Source: Peptoniphilus mikwangii
GTDB lineage: Bacteria > Bacillota > Clostridia > Tissierellales > Peptoniphilaceae
Direction of reading: 5' to 3'
NCBI RefSeq assembly: GCF_000468535.1
Contig: NZ_AUQY01000002.1
Coordinates: 186,001 to 250,000 of the forward strand
Length of the DNA stretch: 64,000 nt
Shown piece by piece: positions 62,424 to 64,000 of this stretch (the first letter of the stretch is position 1; every line of letters begins with the position of its first letter). The notes under the pieces are model-generated. The model worked only from the letters and a program-made list of their open reading frames with translations, ran no database searches and had not been told where the DNA came from. Both the position numbers and the translations under genes were made by a program.

Positions 62424-63932
62424 TTATAACATCATCATTGCAGCTGTTAGTACTATAACATTTGCAATTCCAACTGCAACTAATAGTTTAAATACCCATT
62501 TCATATAAGTTGAATATTCAACCTTAGCAGCTCCTAATCCACCCATTACAACACCAGAAGTTGGAGTGAATAAGTTAATTAATCCACTACCACCACAGAA
62601 TACCATAATCATTACACTTGGATTAAATCCTAGAGCTCCAGTTAAGCTACCCATTACAGGAATAGATAATGCAGCTAATCCTGAAGTTGAAGGAACCAAG
62701 AAACTTAGGAATAGATAAATTACATAAGCAGCTGGTGTAAATATAAATCCAGGAACTCCACTTAATAATTTAGAACTATGATCTAATATATAAAAGTCTA
62801 AGTGAGTTTTGCCCATTACAACAGTAATACCACGAGCAACAGCTATAATTAAGCCTACTGATAATAAATCTGCAGAACCAGCTATAAATGTATCAACAAA
62901 TTCTTTTTCACTTAATTTAGCCATTATACCAATTCCAATACTTGCTAGTATAAACCATCCAGCTAATTCAGTAAAATACCACCATCCAAGAGGTTGTCCT
63001 GTTAAGAAATCAGACCATCCTAATGCGCTTAAATAAGCCTCTTCATCTCCACCAAATGCTAAATCTTGATATGAAATTAATGATGCAATCATAATTACAA
63101 AAGCAAATGCAAATACTAATAATACACGTTTATGTTTTGAAGTGAATTCTAAGTTAACTCCATCTTCATTAGTAAAGCTTTCTTTCATTACTTGTTGTTC
63201 TTGTAAAGATAAAATTGTAGAACCCTTATCTTTCTTTACTTTCTTTGCATAAGATAATACAAATGAGCAGCAAATAGCAAAAGTAGATAACCATAGAACT
63301 AGTCCTAAAACCATTATAAGAGTTGTATTAGGTTCAATTCCTACTGATGATAAAGCTCCCATAGCAGCACCAGTTGCAAATGGATTTATTGTAGAACCTA
63401 ATACTCCGGCTCCAGCTCCAAGTAATACTGTACCTACAGCAACTATTGTATCAAATCCTGCTGCAACCATTGCAGAAGTTATAAGTGCATAAAATCCTAT
63501 AGTTTCTTCAGCCATACCGTAAGTTGTTCCACCTAATGAGAATAAAAACATCAATACAACTATTAGGCGTTCTTCTTTACCTTTTAATTTTTTTACTAAG
63601 TGATATACTCCAGCTTCTAAAGCTCCGGTTTTCATTACTACTCCGATAAAACCACCAAGAGCAACTATAAATACTACTAAGTCAGCAGCATCTATAAATC
63701 CTTCCGGTATTGCCATTATGAAATTTGAAAAAGTAGCACCTTGAACTGTGATATCTTCACCAGCATCAACAGCGTCTATTAATTCTCCAAAACGACCTGG
63801 GTCTAATGGCTTAATAATTTCCGGATCAATTACATTTCCTTGTAATGCAACAGATACTAAACATACAACTGCTAATACTATTAGTAGTATTGAAAAGGCT
63901 GTTAGCGATTTTCTCTTCTTCTTTTGATCCAT
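62424..63932 (-). CDS. YfcC-family membrane transporter
   Basis: 502-residue transporter with about 12 membrane helices, of the YfcC group in the DcuC/ion-transporter superfamily (first helix TAFSILLIVLAVVCLVSVA; GGTTYGMAEETIGFY; GAGAGVLGSTINPFATG; LFTPTSGVVMGGLGAAKVEY). YfcC members are often linked to arginine/ornithine exchange or peptide and amino-acid metabolism, not proven here. GGAGG at its start. Codon choice is more biased (GCT, GGT, CCA, GTA) than in neighbours, suggesting high expression. It follows the preceding gene by 12 bases, so it is in an operon. Confidence 0.85.
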   Translation of the reverse strand: MDQKKKRKSLTAFSILLIVLAVVCLVSVALQGNVIDPEIIKPLDPGRFGELIDAVDAGEDITVQGATFSNFIMAIPEGFIDAADLVVFIVALGGFIGVVMKTGALEAGVYHLVKKLKGKEERLIVVLMFLFSLGGTTYGMAEETIGFYALITSAMVAAGFDTIVAVGTVLLGAGAGVLGSTINPFATGAAMGALSSVGIEPNTTLIMVLGLVLWLSTFAICCSFVLSYAKKVKKDKGSTILSLQEQQVMKESFTNEDGVNLEFTSKHKRVLLVFAFAFVIMIASLISYQDLAFGGDEEAYLSALGWSDFLTGQPLGWWYFTELAGWFILASIGIGIMAKLSEKEFVDTFIAGSADLLSVGLIIAVARGITVVMGKTHLDFYILDHSSKLLSGVPGFIFTPAAYVIYLFLSFLVPSTSGLAALSIPVMGSLTGALGFNPSVMIMVFCGGSGLINLFTPTSGVVMGGLGAAKVEYSTYMKWVFKLLVAVGIANVIVLTAAMMML

Positions 63933-63944
63933 AAAAATTCCTCC

Positions 63945-64000
63945 TTATTTCTTTAATATGGTTCCTGTTTCACCATTTAATGCAGCTTTAGCTTTTTGTA
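63945..64000 (-). CDS. C-terminal end of an upstream gene, possibly carbamate kinase
   Basis: Only the last 17 codons are inside the window, ending with a stop at 63947-63945 directly before the YfcC ribosome binding site. The tail reads QKAKAALNGETGTILKK, which resembles the ALEGKxGTxI ending I recall for carbamate kinase. If so, this would be an arginine deiminase operon with YfcC as antiporter, but 17 residues are too few to decide. Confidence 0.4.
   Translation of the reverse strand, partial: QKAKAALNGETGTILKK

Noticed and set aside
1-64000. tRNA, rRNA, CRISPR array, prophage or insertion sequence
   Set aside because: Read for CCA-type tRNA ends, direct repeats with spacers, transposase or integrase genes and terminal repeats; nothing convincing was seen. 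A tRNAscan or repeat search would settle it.

Overview
The window looks like ordinary chromosome from a low-G+C anaerobic Firmicute, most like a Peptoniphilaceae/Tissierellia organism such as Parvimonas. This placement is inferred from protein character, very AT-rich codon use, strong GGAGG ribosome binding sites and Firmicute gene order, not from a database match. There is no rRNA, tRNA, CRISPR array, insertion sequence or prophage that I can recognise. Nearly every gene is a housekeeping gene, and gene density is above 90%.

Layout. 1-3.9 kb: ftsY, alr, then the infC-rpmI-rplT translation operon behind an attenuator-like leader, with an AUU start on infC. 3.9-9.6 kb: potassium uptake ktrB-ktrA, a DUF4342 gene, then rpmE-yqhQ(DUF1385)-prmC-prfA. 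9.6-14.6 kb: rubrerythrin, purE and a TrpR-like gene; on the minus strand a C69 dipeptidase and the ribosome-rescue factor rqcH. 14.7-20.3 kb: an OmpR-type two-component system; glmS on the minus strand behind a glmS ribozyme; a cold-shock gene. 20.3-26.9 kb: parvulin, RelA-like protein, pepD, DUF1292 protein, Bcp peroxiredoxin, a radical SAM protein and a cluster of three uncharacterised small genes, one encoding a 28-residue membrane miniprotein. 27-34.3 kb: nrdA-nrdB, murC (minus), spoVG, an AraC regulator (minus), and flavodoxin plus DUF3793 behind a Fur-like box. 34.4-40.1 kb: an aminopeptidase P-like gene, uvrC-hprK, and a two-gene Thr/Ser exporter (minus). 40.2-48.3 kb: der-plsY-gpsA, HlyD-like gene, yggS-sepF-ylmH-lspA-rluD-pyrR. 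48.3-53.0 kb: a tryptophan T-box and trpP; aspA-fumC (minus) with a divergent LysR gene. 53.1-62.3 kb: miaB-mutS-mutL-miaA-ynbB, then lexA divergent from a yneA-like SOS division inhibitor. 62.4-64 kb: a YfcC-family transporter and the last codons of an upstream gene.

How the parts work together. The region combines translation (IF3, L35, L20, L31, RF1 and its methylase, tRNA thiomethylation and prenylation, RqcH), wall and membrane synthesis (Alr, MurC, GlmS, PlsY, GpsA, SepF, LspA), repair (UvrC, MutS, MutL, LexA) and nucleotide supply (NrdAB, PurE, PyrR). The most informative non-coding elements are the infC leader, the glmS ribozyme, the Trp T-box, the lexA/yneA SOS boxes, a Fur-like box, an NrdR-like box and a set of long perfect palindromes that close most convergent gene pairs. 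I did not find a convincing undescribed multi-gene system. The best candidates for new biology are the 25.8-26.9 kb cluster, the divergent RelA-like protein, and the flavodoxin-DUF3793 pair.
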